A stretch of 13,404 nt of DNA from an uncultured Gallionellaceae bacterium (GTDB lineage: Bacteria; Pseudomonadota; Gammaproteobacteria; Burkholderiales; Sulfuricellaceae), in contig CALMWM010000219.1 of NCBI GenBank assembly GCA_937873435.1, positions 1 through 13,404 on the forward strand, written 5' to 3'. The notes under the pieces are model-generated. The model did no database searches. It had not been told where the DNA came from and saw nothing but the letters and a program-made list of their open reading frames with translations. Shown in pieces: positions 1 through 9,302 of the stretch (position 1 is the stretch's first letter; each line of letters opens with the position of its first letter). Position numbers and translations under genes: made by a program.

Positions 1-823
1 CGTGCGGCACTTCGCACACTTTGCGGCAATCGCCCTCGTGAAAGCAATGATTGAGGTCGTATCGGATGCGCACCGGCGAAAACGCGCCAACGAAGCCGTA
101 GGTCAGGCCGATCGGGCAGACATACCGGCACCAGCCGCGGCGCGAGTAGAATATCTCAAAAGCCAGCAGCAGAGCCACCCAGCCCAGCGCCAGCCCCGGC
201 CCGTAAATCATGGCACGCGACAGGATGCCCGTCGGCGAGACGGTTTCGAACACGGTGTAACCGGTGATCCAGGCCATAGCCCCGAATACAACCCACAACA
301 CCGTTCTGACGCCGCGATGGAAGGTGTGGTCGGTGACGATTTTCTTGTCCACCAGGTAGAGGTGCAGCTTCTCCGCCCATTCGGCCACCAAGTGGTAGGG
401 GCATACCCAGGAACAGAAAGTGCGCCCGCCGAAAAGCAGCCACAACACCACCACCGTTCCGGTGCCGATGATCAGGTTGTTGATGATGTGCTTGTGCGCC
501 AGCATGACTTGCAACGCGGAATTCACGTCGATCATGTGGAAACCCAGCAGGCGCGAGGCGGTCAAGGCGCCTTCCAGGATCTGGATGTCGAGCCAGTACG
601 ACACCACGAACAGCAGGTTGATCGCAATCAGGAAGGTCCAGCGTCGGTTGCGCCATGGCTGGCCCTGGGCGCGATGGGCGCGTGCGTGTTCCTTCTGCGC
701 TTCCCAATCGACTTTCTCCACGCGTTTGAGTTCGTGGACTTGTCGTGCGGCCTCGCTGAATTTTTCCGGCTTGCGCGGCTCGCGGCCCAACAGAATCGCC
801 AGGGATTCGGAATATTTACTCAT
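1..823 (-). CDS. nosH: NosH/NapH-type quinol dehydrogenase membrane polyferredoxin, 3' end cut by window edge
   Basis: Partial protein of 274 visible residues; it continues beyond base 1. After a charged cytoplasmic N-terminus, membrane segments are visible near residues 62-80, 112-132, 170-190 and 208-226. Two CxxxCP motifs (C137/C141 and C232/C236) are the conserved membrane-proximal cysteine pairs of the NapH/NosH family. C260, C266 and C270 begin the C-terminal iron-sulfur region, and the rest of that region is missing. Known role of the family: with the ferredoxin NosG/NapG it oxidises quinol and passes electrons to the periplasm. The ATG at 823 lies 2 bases after the nosG stop and is preceded by a strong GGGGGAGG Shine-Dalgarno within the nosG 3' end, so the two are translationally linked. 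NapH is the alternative name, but the linkage to nosD argues for nosH. Confidence 0.88.
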   Translation of the reverse strand, partial: MSKYSESLAILLGREPRKPEKFSEAARQVHELKRVEKVDWEAQKEHARAHRAQGQPWRNRRWTFLIAINLLFVVSYWLDIQILEGALTASRLLGFHMIDVNSALQVMLAHKHIINNLIIGTGTVVVLWLLFGGRTFCSWVCPYHLVAEWAEKLHLYLVDKKIVTDHTFHRGVRTVLWVVFGAMAWITGYTVFETVSPTGILSRAMIYGPGLALGWVALLLAFEIFYSRRGWCRYVCPIGLTYGFVGAFSPVRIRYDLNHCFHEGDCRKVCEVPH

Positions 824-825
824 GA

Positions 826-1680
826 TTATGCCTCCCCCCAGGTTTTGCGGGCTTCGATCACGATGGCCGCGGGTTCGGGCGGACACACCATTTCGCACAC
901 CCCGCAGCCGACGCAAGGTTCATGCACCACCGGAGTCATGCGTTTAATGCCATCCTTGCCGATTTCCTCTTCCATCGAAATCGCGCCCTTGATCGGGCAG
1001 GTGCGCACGCACAGGTCGCACAATTGCAGATCGAAAGGGTGATCCCTGAGTGGTATCGGCTTCCAGCGATCCACTGCGGGGAAGCGCAGCTCCCCCTTGA
1101 AGTCGCTGCCGCGCGCGGCGCCCTTGAAACCCTTACCCTGCCTTGCCAGGCAGGCATCGGGACGCGTCAACACGGCCAGGCCGCAACGCTCCTTGAGATT
1201 GAGGGTCGGCTCGGCATCTTTTTCCTTGGCCAACAGGATAGGCGGATTGGCGACCGCGGCCCCCTTGCGCACCGCCAGGAACAGCGGTTTTTTATAGGAT
1301 AGGGCGCCGGTCGGGCAGGCCAGGATGCACTGCACTGCATCACAGGAAAAATCGCAGGCCTGGTTGCGCGAGTCGATATAGGGTACGCCGATGCCGAAGC
1401 CATGATCTATATCGCCAAGCTTGATCGCCGCCACCGGACACACCTGCACGCATTGTCCGCATTTGATGCAGGAAGACAGGAAATCGTGCTCGTCCAGTGC
1501 GCCGGGCGGACGCAACAGCGGCGTCCAGCCACGCGCCGCTGGCGTAAAGCCGATTAGCGGCACACCCAGCGACACGGCCGCCAGCACGGCGGTGCGCAGG
1601 AATTTGCGGCGCTCTTCCAGACGCTTTCGGTTTATCGTGGGATGTACCGGGGGAACTGACGGTTTATTTTCGTTAGTCAT
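826..1680 (-). CDS. nosG: NosG/NapG-type periplasmic ferredoxin with four [4Fe-4S] motifs
   Basis: 284 residues, a normal length for NapG/NosG. The N-terminus carries a twin-arginine-like motif (RRKFL at 24-28) followed by a hydrophobic stretch (31-46), which predicts Tat export. Four cysteine motifs follow: C71/C74/C77/C81, then C109 or C113 with C118/C122, then C221/C224/C228, and C256/C259/C262/C266. Each ends in a CP dipeptide as in bacterial ferredoxins. Known family role: it accepts electrons from the NosH/NapH membrane quinol dehydrogenase and passes them to periplasmic cytochromes. Its ATG overlaps the nosD stop as ATGA, and nosH starts 2 bases after its stop, so it belongs to a tight operon. 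Clade II nos clusters carry nosG and nosH in place of the NosR flavoprotein; no nosR is seen here. Confidence 0.92.
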   Translation of the reverse strand: MTNENKPSVPPVHPTINRKRLEERRKFLRTAVLAAVSLGVPLIGFTPAARGWTPLLRPPGALDEHDFLSSCIKCGQCVQVCPVAAIKLGDIDHGFGIGVPYIDSRNQACDFSCDAVQCILACPTGALSYKKPLFLAVRKGAAVANPPILLAKEKDAEPTLNLKERCGLAVLTRPDACLARQGKGFKGAARGSDFKGELRFPAVDRWKPIPLRDHPFDLQLCDLCVRTCPIKGAISMEEEIGKDGIKRMTPVVHEPCVGCGVCEMVCPPEPAAIVIEARKTWGEA

Positions 1681-3035
1681 TTGTTAGCCCTCGTCGGTCG
1701 GTTAAACAATGGCTTTTCGTCGCGCAAAATCAGATCCGGGCTGGAGAACGGCGCAAGCCGTTCGAGAAAATCCAGGGTTTCCATCATCGGTGCATTCTTG
1801 AAAAAGCGTGCCGCCGGAATCTCCATCCAGATGCGATCAGTATAGGCATAAAGATCGTAAGGCGTGTCGCCGATGCCGTCGCTATTGCGGTCAAAGCCCT
1901 GATAATCGTCCCAATAGTTGCCGCGCCAGACATCCAGGCGCGCATTGCCGCCCGCCCCCACCGCCAGATTGGTGATGTTGCCCTCGAAAATATTCCCGGT
2001 CACCTCGTAACCTTCGAGACTGCTGTTGAAATTGATGGCAATGCCGCTGTAAGCAATTCGGTTGTTCTTCAGGATGATCTTGGTGCCGGGCTGGAACGGC
2101 GATAAATCGGCGGATAGCCCCAGTGCGTTATAAATAATCTCGTTGTTTTCGAGCAGCGTGGCACTCGATTCCTTGAAGCCGATCCCCATGCCGGTAGGGC
2201 CGTTGGAGTGGGAAATGATATTGTTGCGCAGCGTGATGTTTTCGGTATACATCAGGTAGACGCCGACCGCGTTATCGTAAAACTGGTTGCCTTCCACGAC
2301 GTTGTCGTTGGCGAACATGAAATGAATCGAATAGCGGCTGCGCGCGCCATGATTGCTGAGAAACAGGTTGTTGTTGGAGTACCACGCCACCATGTCGCGC
2401 GAGTCCACCACGGTATTTCCCTCAATGCGGTTGTTCATGCTGTACCACAGGCGCAAGCCGTCGCCGCGCACCCCCAGTTCAGCCACCTTGGAACGCACGC
2501 GATTGCCGCGCACGGTGTTGTTGTTGGACTGTTTGAGATCGATCCCGAACAGGCAGTTGTCGATCACGATAGCTTCTATCGTGTTGTTGTTGCCGCGCAC
2601 ATTGAGACAGGCGTCGTCGGTATCGAAGGAGGAACCCGAACCGGTGAGGTGCATGCCGCGCAACGTGGCGTTGCTGGTTTCCAGCACGAACACCGTCCCC
2701 TGGTCGCCGCCGTCGATGGTCACCTTGCCGCCGCCGTCGATAAGCAGCGGTTTGGTCAGGTGCACCGGTCCGGCGTAGCTGCCGGGCTTGGGACGCAGGA
2801 CGGAGCCGGCTGGAGCCGCATCCACCAACTGCTGAAACGGTGTCAAGCCGTGGATGCGCTTATCCCGGTCGCGTAGCGGTATTATCCGCGTCGGCGAGTC
2901 CACGGTCACACGCGGCGCCGTGCTCAAATCCGGGGCACTCCCGGCACCTTCGCCAATTGCCAGCAGCGGTCCGGACCACGCAAACAACACAGCGGCGACG
3001 ATGAGCCGCCGGTATCCGCTCATCGCCAAAATCAT
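1677..3035 (-). CDS. nosD: NosD, periplasmic copper-site maturation protein of nitrous oxide reductase
   Basis: 452 residues, typical for NosD. A signal peptide occupies about residues 1-26 (hydrophobic core, then a GPLLA cleavage region). From about residue 85 to 400 there are many short repeats built around asparagine ladders (NNNT, NNT, GN, ENN). This is the signature of a right-handed parallel beta-helix with CASH/NosD repeats. The segment at 372-395 contains GNYWDDY followed by DRNSDGIGDTPYDL, a characteristic NosD ending. Known role: NosD works with the NosFY ABC transporter in sulfur/copper delivery for the CuZ site of NosZ. The nosB stop overlaps its ATG (ATGA) and its own stop overlaps the nosG ATG. 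A second in-frame ATG at 3023 has an AAGGA 11 bases upstream and would still give a full signal peptide, so the exact start is uncertain. Confidence 0.95.
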   Translation of the reverse strand: MILAMSGYRRLIVAAVLFAWSGPLLAIGEGAGSAPDLSTAPRVTVDSPTRIIPLRDRDKRIHGLTPFQQLVDAAPAGSVLRPKPGSYAGPVHLTKPLLIDGGGKVTIDGGDQGTVFVLETSNATLRGMHLTGSGSSFDTDDACLNVRGNNNTIEAIVIDNCLFGIDLKQSNNNTVRGNRVRSKVAELGVRGDGLRLWYSMNNRIEGNTVVDSRDMVAWYSNNNLFLSNHGARSRYSIHFMFANDNVVEGNQFYDNAVGVYLMYTENITLRNNIISHSNGPTGMGIGFKESSATLLENNEIIYNALGLSADLSPFQPGTKIILKNNRIAYSGIAINFNSSLEGYEVTGNIFEGNITNLAVGAGGNARLDVWRGNYWDDYQGFDRNSDGIGDTPYDLYAYTDRIWMEIPAARFFKNAPMMETLDFLERLAPFSSPDLILRDEKPLFNRPTRANK

Positions 3036-4006
3036 CCTTGTTCGCGCATCTGCTTACGGCGAATCAGCAATGCCAACAACGCTGCCATCGATGAGCCGAT
3101 TAGCATGGCATAACCGTAATAGGGATAGGAGTAGGTGGCGAATTGCGCCACCTTGCCTTCACCGAACACCGTCGGCATGAAAGGTTTGACGGTAAATGCG
3201 CCCCACGGGTGCAGATTGTGCCCAAAGAACCACAACCAGCCGGCATAATCCAGCACAAAGAATACCGGCAACATTGCGGGAACCAAGACCAGCAGCAGCG
3301 AGAAACTGCGGATTTTCCATACCCCCAGCATGATGATCGCCATCGCCACGACTATCCCGGCTATCGACGCCTTGGTCGCCATGATCAAATTGGCTTCCCA
3401 GCGATCCAATACTTCAGGCTGGTTAAAAAAGGTGCTCGCTTCATGGTGATAATGGTCGGCGAAAGCGGCCAATTGCCCCATGACGATCTGATCGACCACC
3501 ATCCAAACGGCCACCGCCGCAAACCCGGCACCCAGGATCATCAATTGATTCTTGCGCTGCGTCGCCATGAAGCCCAGCAGCATCACGGCAAACCAGCCGA
3601 AAATAAACTTGGACAAACGCAATTCCACCGGGGAGCCGGTGTCGATCGGATACATCCCCACATAGTGGTTGATAGTATTCATTTCATGAACGCAATCCAG
3701 GCCCTTGGCATCCTTGTTCATATCTTTGTTCTTATCCAGAATCGGATTGTAGCGCTCGGTGTCCTCGCCCATGTCGGCTTGCATGGTTTCGCTACCTAAG
3801 CGGGTACCCGCGCCGGCGACTTTGCAACCATTGAATACGCCGTTGAAATGGAAATGAATACGGATACCGTCGGGAAAGGCTTCCTTGGGATAGTTCGGCG
3901 CTGTCAGCGACACCCACCAGATCGGGGAAAAATAGGCTGCGATCATCAGCACCAACGCCAACAAAGTCAGCCCTCTGACCATCAAATTCTGCTTTTGGGT
4001 ATTCAT
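3032..4006 (-). CDS. nosB: NosB-like multi-span membrane protein of a clade II nos operon
   Basis: 324 residues with about six predicted membrane helices (near 10-32, 134-148, 154-175, 213-231, 235-261 and 298-316). The extracytoplasmic loop between the first two helices is large (33-130). It has two cysteines (C61 and C105) that could pair and a conserved-looking HYVGMYPID segment (114-122). The protein ends in a basic tail (RRKQMRE). It sits directly ahead of nosD with an ATGA overlap. That is the place occupied by NosB in epsilonproteobacterial and other clade II nos operons, where a membrane protein lies between nosZ and nosD. The NosB name rests mostly on context and topology; its biochemical role is not established. 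A weak AGGA lies about 11 bases ahead of the ATG. The upstream leader is unusually long (178 bases) and structured. Confidence 0.7.
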   Translation of the reverse strand: MNTQKQNLMVRGLTLLALVLMIAAYFSPIWWVSLTAPNYPKEAFPDGIRIHFHFNGVFNGCKVAGAGTRLGSETMQADMGEDTERYNPILDKNKDMNKDAKGLDCVHEMNTINHYVGMYPIDTGSPVELRLSKFIFGWFAVMLLGFMATQRKNQLMILGAGFAAVAVWMVVDQIVMGQLAAFADHYHHEASTFFNQPEVLDRWEANLIMATKASIAGIVVAMAIIMLGVWKIRSFSLLLVLVPAMLPVFFVLDYAGWLWFFGHNLHPWGAFTVKPFMPTVFGEGKVAQFATYSYPYYGYAMLIGSSMAALLALLIRRKQMREQG

Positions 4007-4038
4007 TTCTTGACCATTCCTGAGTTAGGCAAATTGCA

Positions 4039-4063
4039 TTGCGCGTCCGATTGGAGCGCGCAA
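4039..4063. repeat. 7-bp inverted repeat in the nosB leader
   Basis: TTGCGCG (4039-4045) and CGCGCAA (4057-4063) are perfect inverted copies separated by 11 bases, 33 bases upstream of the nosB start codon. The repeat could be a regulator site or an RNA hairpin in the leader. There is no T-tract, so it is unlikely to be a terminator. No family of regulator is recognised for it. Confidence 0.45.
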
Positions 4064-4125
4064 ATTCATTTGAGTTCACGGATTCGAACGCATATTACTA
4101 CGTTAGCAATTACTGATGTTTCTTC

Positions 4126-4165
4126 GGGAAAAAGAGTTGCAGCCGACAATGCGCTGCAACTCTTT
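4126..4165 (-). terminator. Intrinsic terminator or attenuator between diheme cytochrome c and nosB
   Basis: A perfect 13-bp inverted repeat has arms at 4131-4143 and 4153-4165 (AAAGAGTTGCAGC and its complement) around a 9-base loop. Read on the minus strand, the hairpin ends in a run of T (TTTTT, 4131 downward), giving the classical Rho-independent layout. It begins 20 bases after the cytochrome stop codon. It would stop or attenuate transcripts before nosB, so the nosBDGH genes need read-through or a promoter of their own. No convincing promoter could be picked by eye in the remaining leader. Confidence 0.75.
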
Positions 4166-4184
4166 GTACGCCACTGCTGTGAAA

Positions 4185-4910
4185 TTACTTCTTCTTGGCG
4201 CCAGCTTTGCACATCGAGCCGGGCATGGTGATACTGGACATATATTCCACCACCGCATCCAGTTGTTGATCGTTATATTTCTTCACGATCTTGACCATAT
4301 CCGGGTTGGCGTTGCGACGCTTGCCGTCGCGAATCTCGGTGACCTGGCGCAGCAAATACTTGTAATGCTGGCCGGCGAGCACCGGGTAGAACTTGGCGCT
4401 GTCGCCCTCTCCGTTCTTGCCGTGGCAAGACACACATTCCTTGGCGTAAAGATCGGCACCCTGCTTCAGCAACGCTGCATCGCCCTTGCCCTTGCCATGA
4501 TCGGTAGGAATGCACAGGGTTTGAATGTAGGCGGCCACGTCAGCTAGTTCCTGAGCATCGCTCAGCGTTACCGCGAAAGGATACATGGTCGGGTTGTCGC
4601 GCAGTCCGGCGCGAATGTCGGCGATCTGCTTGATAATCACGGTGGCGTGTTGCCCGGCCAGTTGCGGGAAGGTGCCATCGGGACGCCCGGCGCCGCTCGG
4701 CAAATGGCAAGCGCCGCAAACCTCGTAGGCCTCCTGGCCGTTTTTCACATTGCCCTTCTTATGCAAGGCTTCGATCTTTTCGCCTTCCTGGGCGTTCCAT
4801 TTGTAATCCGCTGTCTCGATCCCCCCCTTTTTCGGAGCGGGTGGGCCGGCAAATACCGGGGCGGAAATCAGCGCAGCCATGGCGAGCGCAGCAACTAGTG
4901 TTTTCTTCAT
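4185..4910 (-). CDS. Periplasmic diheme cytochrome c (cytochrome c4-like), nos-associated
   Basis: 241 residues. A signal peptide (MKKTLVAALA..., predicted cleavage after VFA at residue 21) sends it to the periplasm. Two haem-binding motifs are present, CGACH (65-69) and CVSCH (159-163). Each is followed by a class I cytochrome pattern: a P-x-LAGQ segment, an amphipathic helix and then a candidate Met ligand (M109 and M205). This duplicated layout resembles cytochrome c4. Likely role, by inference: electron carrier feeding the nos system, either directly to N2O reductase or between NosGH and NosZ. An ATG at 4916 is also in frame. The GAAGAGG Shine-Dalgarno (4919-4925) is 8 bases from the ATG at 4910 but only 2 from the other, which decides the start. 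An FNR/DNR-type promoter lies upstream and a strong terminator downstream. Confidence 0.9.
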   Translation of the reverse strand: MKKTLVAALAMAALISAPVFAGPPAPKKGGIETADYKWNAQEGEKIEALHKKGNVKNGQEAYEVCGACHLPSGAGRPDGTFPQLAGQHATVIIKQIADIRAGLRDNPTMYPFAVTLSDAQELADVAAYIQTLCIPTDHGKGKGDAALLKQGADLYAKECVSCHGKNGEGDSAKFYPVLAGQHYKYLLRQVTEIRDGKRRNANPDMVKIVKKYNDQQLDAVVEYMSSITMPGSMCKAGAKKK

Positions 4911-5018
4911 ATGCATTACCTCTTCAATAACGAATTAAAAAATATGCTCAAAATTGATGCGAACGCCAGGAGCCTACCCTAATTCGCCCAGCTTCCGTTT
5001 GGCGTCATCTTCCTGCGA

Positions 5019-5068
5019 CTGAGCCATACTACTGACTTCCGCCACTTAGTGGCATTGACTTACATCAA
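5019..5068 (-). promoter_or_regulatory. FNR/DNR-type activator box with matched -10, promoter of the diheme cytochrome c
   Basis: TTGACTTACATCAA at 5055-5068 (minus strand TTGATGTAAGTCAA) matches the FNR-family consensus TTGAT-N4-ATCAA at nine of ten defined positions. Downstream on the minus strand, after a 23-base gap, is TAGTAT (5026-5031), which matches the -10 consensus at four of six positions. In class II FNR promoters the box is centred near -41.5 and the gap to the -10 is 22 bases, so the spacing fits. The start point would be near 5019-5020, giving a leader of about 110 bases to the cytochrome ATG at 4910. This implies induction under low oxygen or nitric oxide by FNR, ANR or DNR; which one cannot be told from the site alone. 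Confidence 0.72.
5041..5053. repeat. Short palindrome between the FNR box and the -10
   Basis: GCCACT and AGTGGC (5041-5046 and 5048-5053) flank a single central base, one base from the edge of the FNR-type box and inside the promoter spacer. A protein bound here would block or modulate activation. The regulator is not recognised. It could also fold as a small hairpin 3' of the monoheme cytochrome gene, but there is no T-tract. Confidence 0.35.
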
Positions 5069-5107
5069 TTCCTACAAAATTATTCCAGTTTTCAGACTAT
5101 CTCTGAA

Positions 5108-5488
5108 TCAGGGCTTCATCTTGGAAACATATTCGGCCAGATCCTTGATGTCCGCATCGCTGACCAGCACCATCACGCCCTTCATCGCCGCACTGTTGCC
5201 GTTGGCACGGGCGCCGCTCTTGATGTCGTGCATTTGCTTCTCGATGTAAGCCTTGTTCTGGCCGGCAATCTTCGGATAATCCGGCATCAACGGCTTGTTG
5301 CCATCCTGGCCGTGGCAGTTGGCGCAGAAGTAGGCGGCCTTCTGGCCGGCCAGGCGGGCCTTGTCGAACTCGGCGGCAGAACCGGCAACCTGATGCAGCC
5401 GATCCGCGTTGCTGGCGGCAAGCGCCGGGGCGGCGGCCACCAGGCTGAACGCCGAAACGAGACTGGCAAAGGCTAGGCGAATCATCAT
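5108..5488 (-). CDS. Small periplasmic monoheme cytochrome c (class I, c553-like)
   Basis: 126 residues. A signal peptide covers about residues 1-25 (cleavage near ALA-AS). The mature part is one class I cytochrome domain with haem motif CANCH (55-59), then a P-K-IAGQ segment (72-77), an amphipathic helix, and a region with candidate Met ligands (M102, M106). It ends in the usual C-terminal helix (DIKDLAEYVSKM). It is a soluble electron carrier, plausibly donating to periplasmic reductases such as N2O reductase or to an oxidase. It is transcribed away from mutS and towards the nos block. The FNR-type promoter after its stop means the diheme gene need not depend on it. Its composition looks more like the high-GC host genes than the nos genes. 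The ATG at 5488 has AGGGA 9 bases upstream; 5485 is an alternative. Confidence 0.88.
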   Translation of the reverse strand: MMIRLAFASLVSAFSLVAAAPALAASNADRLHQVAGSAAEFDKARLAGQKAAYFCANCHGQDGNKPLMPDYPKIAGQNKAYIEKQMHDIKSGARANGNSAAMKGVMVLVSDADIKDLAEYVSKMKP

Positions 5489-5560
5489 GTGCGGGGATCC
5501 CTGGCGACAGTGGTATTTTCACCTAGGATATAGCCGAACCTTGGCCATGTCATCGTCCAA

Positions 5561-5577
5561 AAGGACCAAGAGTCCTT
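5561..5577. repeat. 6-bp inverted repeat in the cytochrome c / mutS divergent spacer
   Basis: AAGGAC (5561-5566) and GTCCTT (5572-5577) are perfect inverted copies around a 5-base loop, in the 144-base region between the divergent cytochrome gene and mutS. It may be an operator or a leader hairpin of mutS. No convincing pair of -35 and -10 boxes could be picked for either direction in this spacer. Confidence 0.3.
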
Positions 5578-5632
5578 ATGCCGGGCGGACATCCGACGGT
5601 AAAATCGCCTGCCCCCTTCACCCTCCCCGACC

Positions 5633-8184
<2,552 letters not shown>

Positions 8185-8191
<7 letters not shown>

Positions 8192-8553
8192 ACAATCGCA
8201 AATTGGGCAGCCCGGTCGTGGAAACCAAGATCATTCTGTTCACAGTAATTGGTGTTCTTGTTCTCTATTCAACAGTTGGCAGCATCGACGTTTCGTTTGA
8301 AAGTTCGAAGGGTGATTGGGCTGACAGTGAGATACTGCTCAAAGGGCGTGACTTCAATCAGATTGTCCAGATGTTCAGCGAATATCAAAACAAGTGCGCA
8401 GCAAAAGACGCAATTATGTTTCGAACCACCCCTATCAATTGGTACAACGTTGTTGCGTGGTGGAGCTTTACGCATGATACAAAATGGAAAGTGCCATTTA
8501 AGGAAACCACTACCCCCCCTGGGCACTACGTTCGACCACCTTGCGACAAATAG
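8185..8553 (+). CDS. Hypothetical small membrane-anchored protein in an AT-rich insert after mutS
   Basis: 122 residues, not recognised. One hydrophobic segment (about residues 15-34) follows a short N-terminus, so the protein is probably anchored in the membrane by a single N-terminal helix or secreted. The remainder is polar with several Trp residues and two Cys (about 71 and 120). The proposed ATG overlaps the mutS stop (ATGCTAG). The ribosome-binding site is weak, and a GTG at 8218 is a possible later start. Base composition changes sharply from GC-rich mutS to much lower GC, and codon use is unlike both neighbours. The stretch returns to high GC at about 8580. This suggests a transferred single-gene segment lodged between mutS and the following genes. 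That it is really expressed is uncertain. Confidence 0.55.
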
Positions 8554-8580
8554 CAGCTACGTGGTCTAACAAACTGCACA

Positions 8581-8877
8581 ATGGACAACGGCCCCATGAA
8601 GACCCTCCACCTCGACGCCGAAGAACTGGGCCTCGACTTCAACGCCTGCCTGAAGCTGGCCGAAGCCAACGCCCAACACCTGCTCGGCGAGGCCATGCTG
8701 CTGTCGTTCTATGACCGCGACCGCAACCTGGAATCGCCCAACGGCGTCAGCGAATGCCACCAGGGCTGCGACACGCCGGGCTGGGTCGATTACGCGGCCA
8801 ATCGCGGCGGCACGCTGATCGTGAACTTCCAGCATGGCCGTTTCGTGTTCTGTTTCTTGCCCCTGGGAGAACCATGA
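8581..8877 (+). CDS. Small AF1514-like protein of unknown function
   Basis: 98 residues with no signal peptide or membrane helix. The central part reads AMLLSFYDRDRN (38-49), then CHQGCDTPGW with Cys at 59 and 63, then YAANRGGTLIVNF. This order (MLLS-x-YDR, a Cys-containing PGW segment, Y-x-x-NRGG-x-L) resembles the AF1514/DUF5619-type family as I remember it; that match should be confirmed by profile search. The function of that family is not known. The start may be ATG 8581 or ATG 8596 (MKTLHLD), and neither has a strong Shine-Dalgarno. Its stop overlaps the next gene's ATG (ATGA), so the two are probably made together. Composition is GC-rich and host-like. Confidence 0.7.
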   Translation: MDNGPMKTLHLDAEELGLDFNACLKLAEANAQHLLGEAMLLSFYDRDRNLESPNGVSECHQGCDTPGWVDYAANRGGTLIVNFQHGRFVFCFLPLGEP

Positions 8878-9302
8878 TGACCGTCGAAGACTGGGCCAGA
8901 CTGATCGAACAGCTGGGCAACATCCCCGGCGGTGCGGCGAAGGCCGAGCCGGATTTCTTCGGCCATCTGCTGCGCGACGAACTGGCGCCGACCACCTCGG
9001 AATGGGATTTTGAAGGCTGGTTCCTCAAGGATGGCCGCGTCCTCAGCCTGCGCCTGCACGACAGCATGGCCGGCCTGCGCCTGTTCGTGGTCGACCCGGA
9101 GCAGGAACACTACATCACCCAGACCGACGACGCCCTCCTGAGCACCGCCCGGGCCGGCGGCATCTCGCCGCTGCTGCTCATGCTGCTGGCCATCGCCACC
9201 GGCCAGGTCGACGACAACAAACGCCTGAAGCTGCACGCCGACAAGGTCGACGCCGCCGCCAAGGATCTGATGCTGATGAGCGTCTGCCGTTTGTGTGGCT
9301 GA
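8874..9302 (+). CDS. Hypothetical protein coupled to the AF1514-like gene
   Basis: 142 residues from the ATG at 8874, which overlaps the preceding stop as ATGA; the ATG at 8877 is immediately adjacent. I do not recognise the family. Visible features are an acidic N-terminal helix (VEDWARLIEQLG), a mixed beta region (DFEGWFLKDGRVLSLRLHD, then LRLFVVDPEQEHYIT), and one hydrophobic helix (PLLLMLLAIATGQV, about 98-111). A Lys/Asp-rich segment and a C-terminal CRLCG follow. The single hydrophobic stretch is probably a buried helix rather than a membrane span, given the flanking charged segments. Codon use is high-GC and consistent with the host. Coupling to the AF1514-like gene suggests a shared job, but nothing in the sequence says which. 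Confidence 0.72.
   Translation: MMTVEDWARLIEQLGNIPGGAAKAEPDFFGHLLRDELAPTTSEWDFEGWFLKDGRVLSLRLHDSMAGLRLFVVDPEQEHYITQTDDALLSTARAGGISPLLLMLLAIATGQVDDNKRLKLHADKVDAAAKDLMLMSVCRLCG

Noticed and set aside
8545..8600. Possible integron attC-like site (TCTAACA followed by a short spacer) after the AT-rich ORF
   Set aside because: No matching GTTRRRY core or paired inner repeats could be found at either end of the patch, so a gene-cassette origin is not supported.
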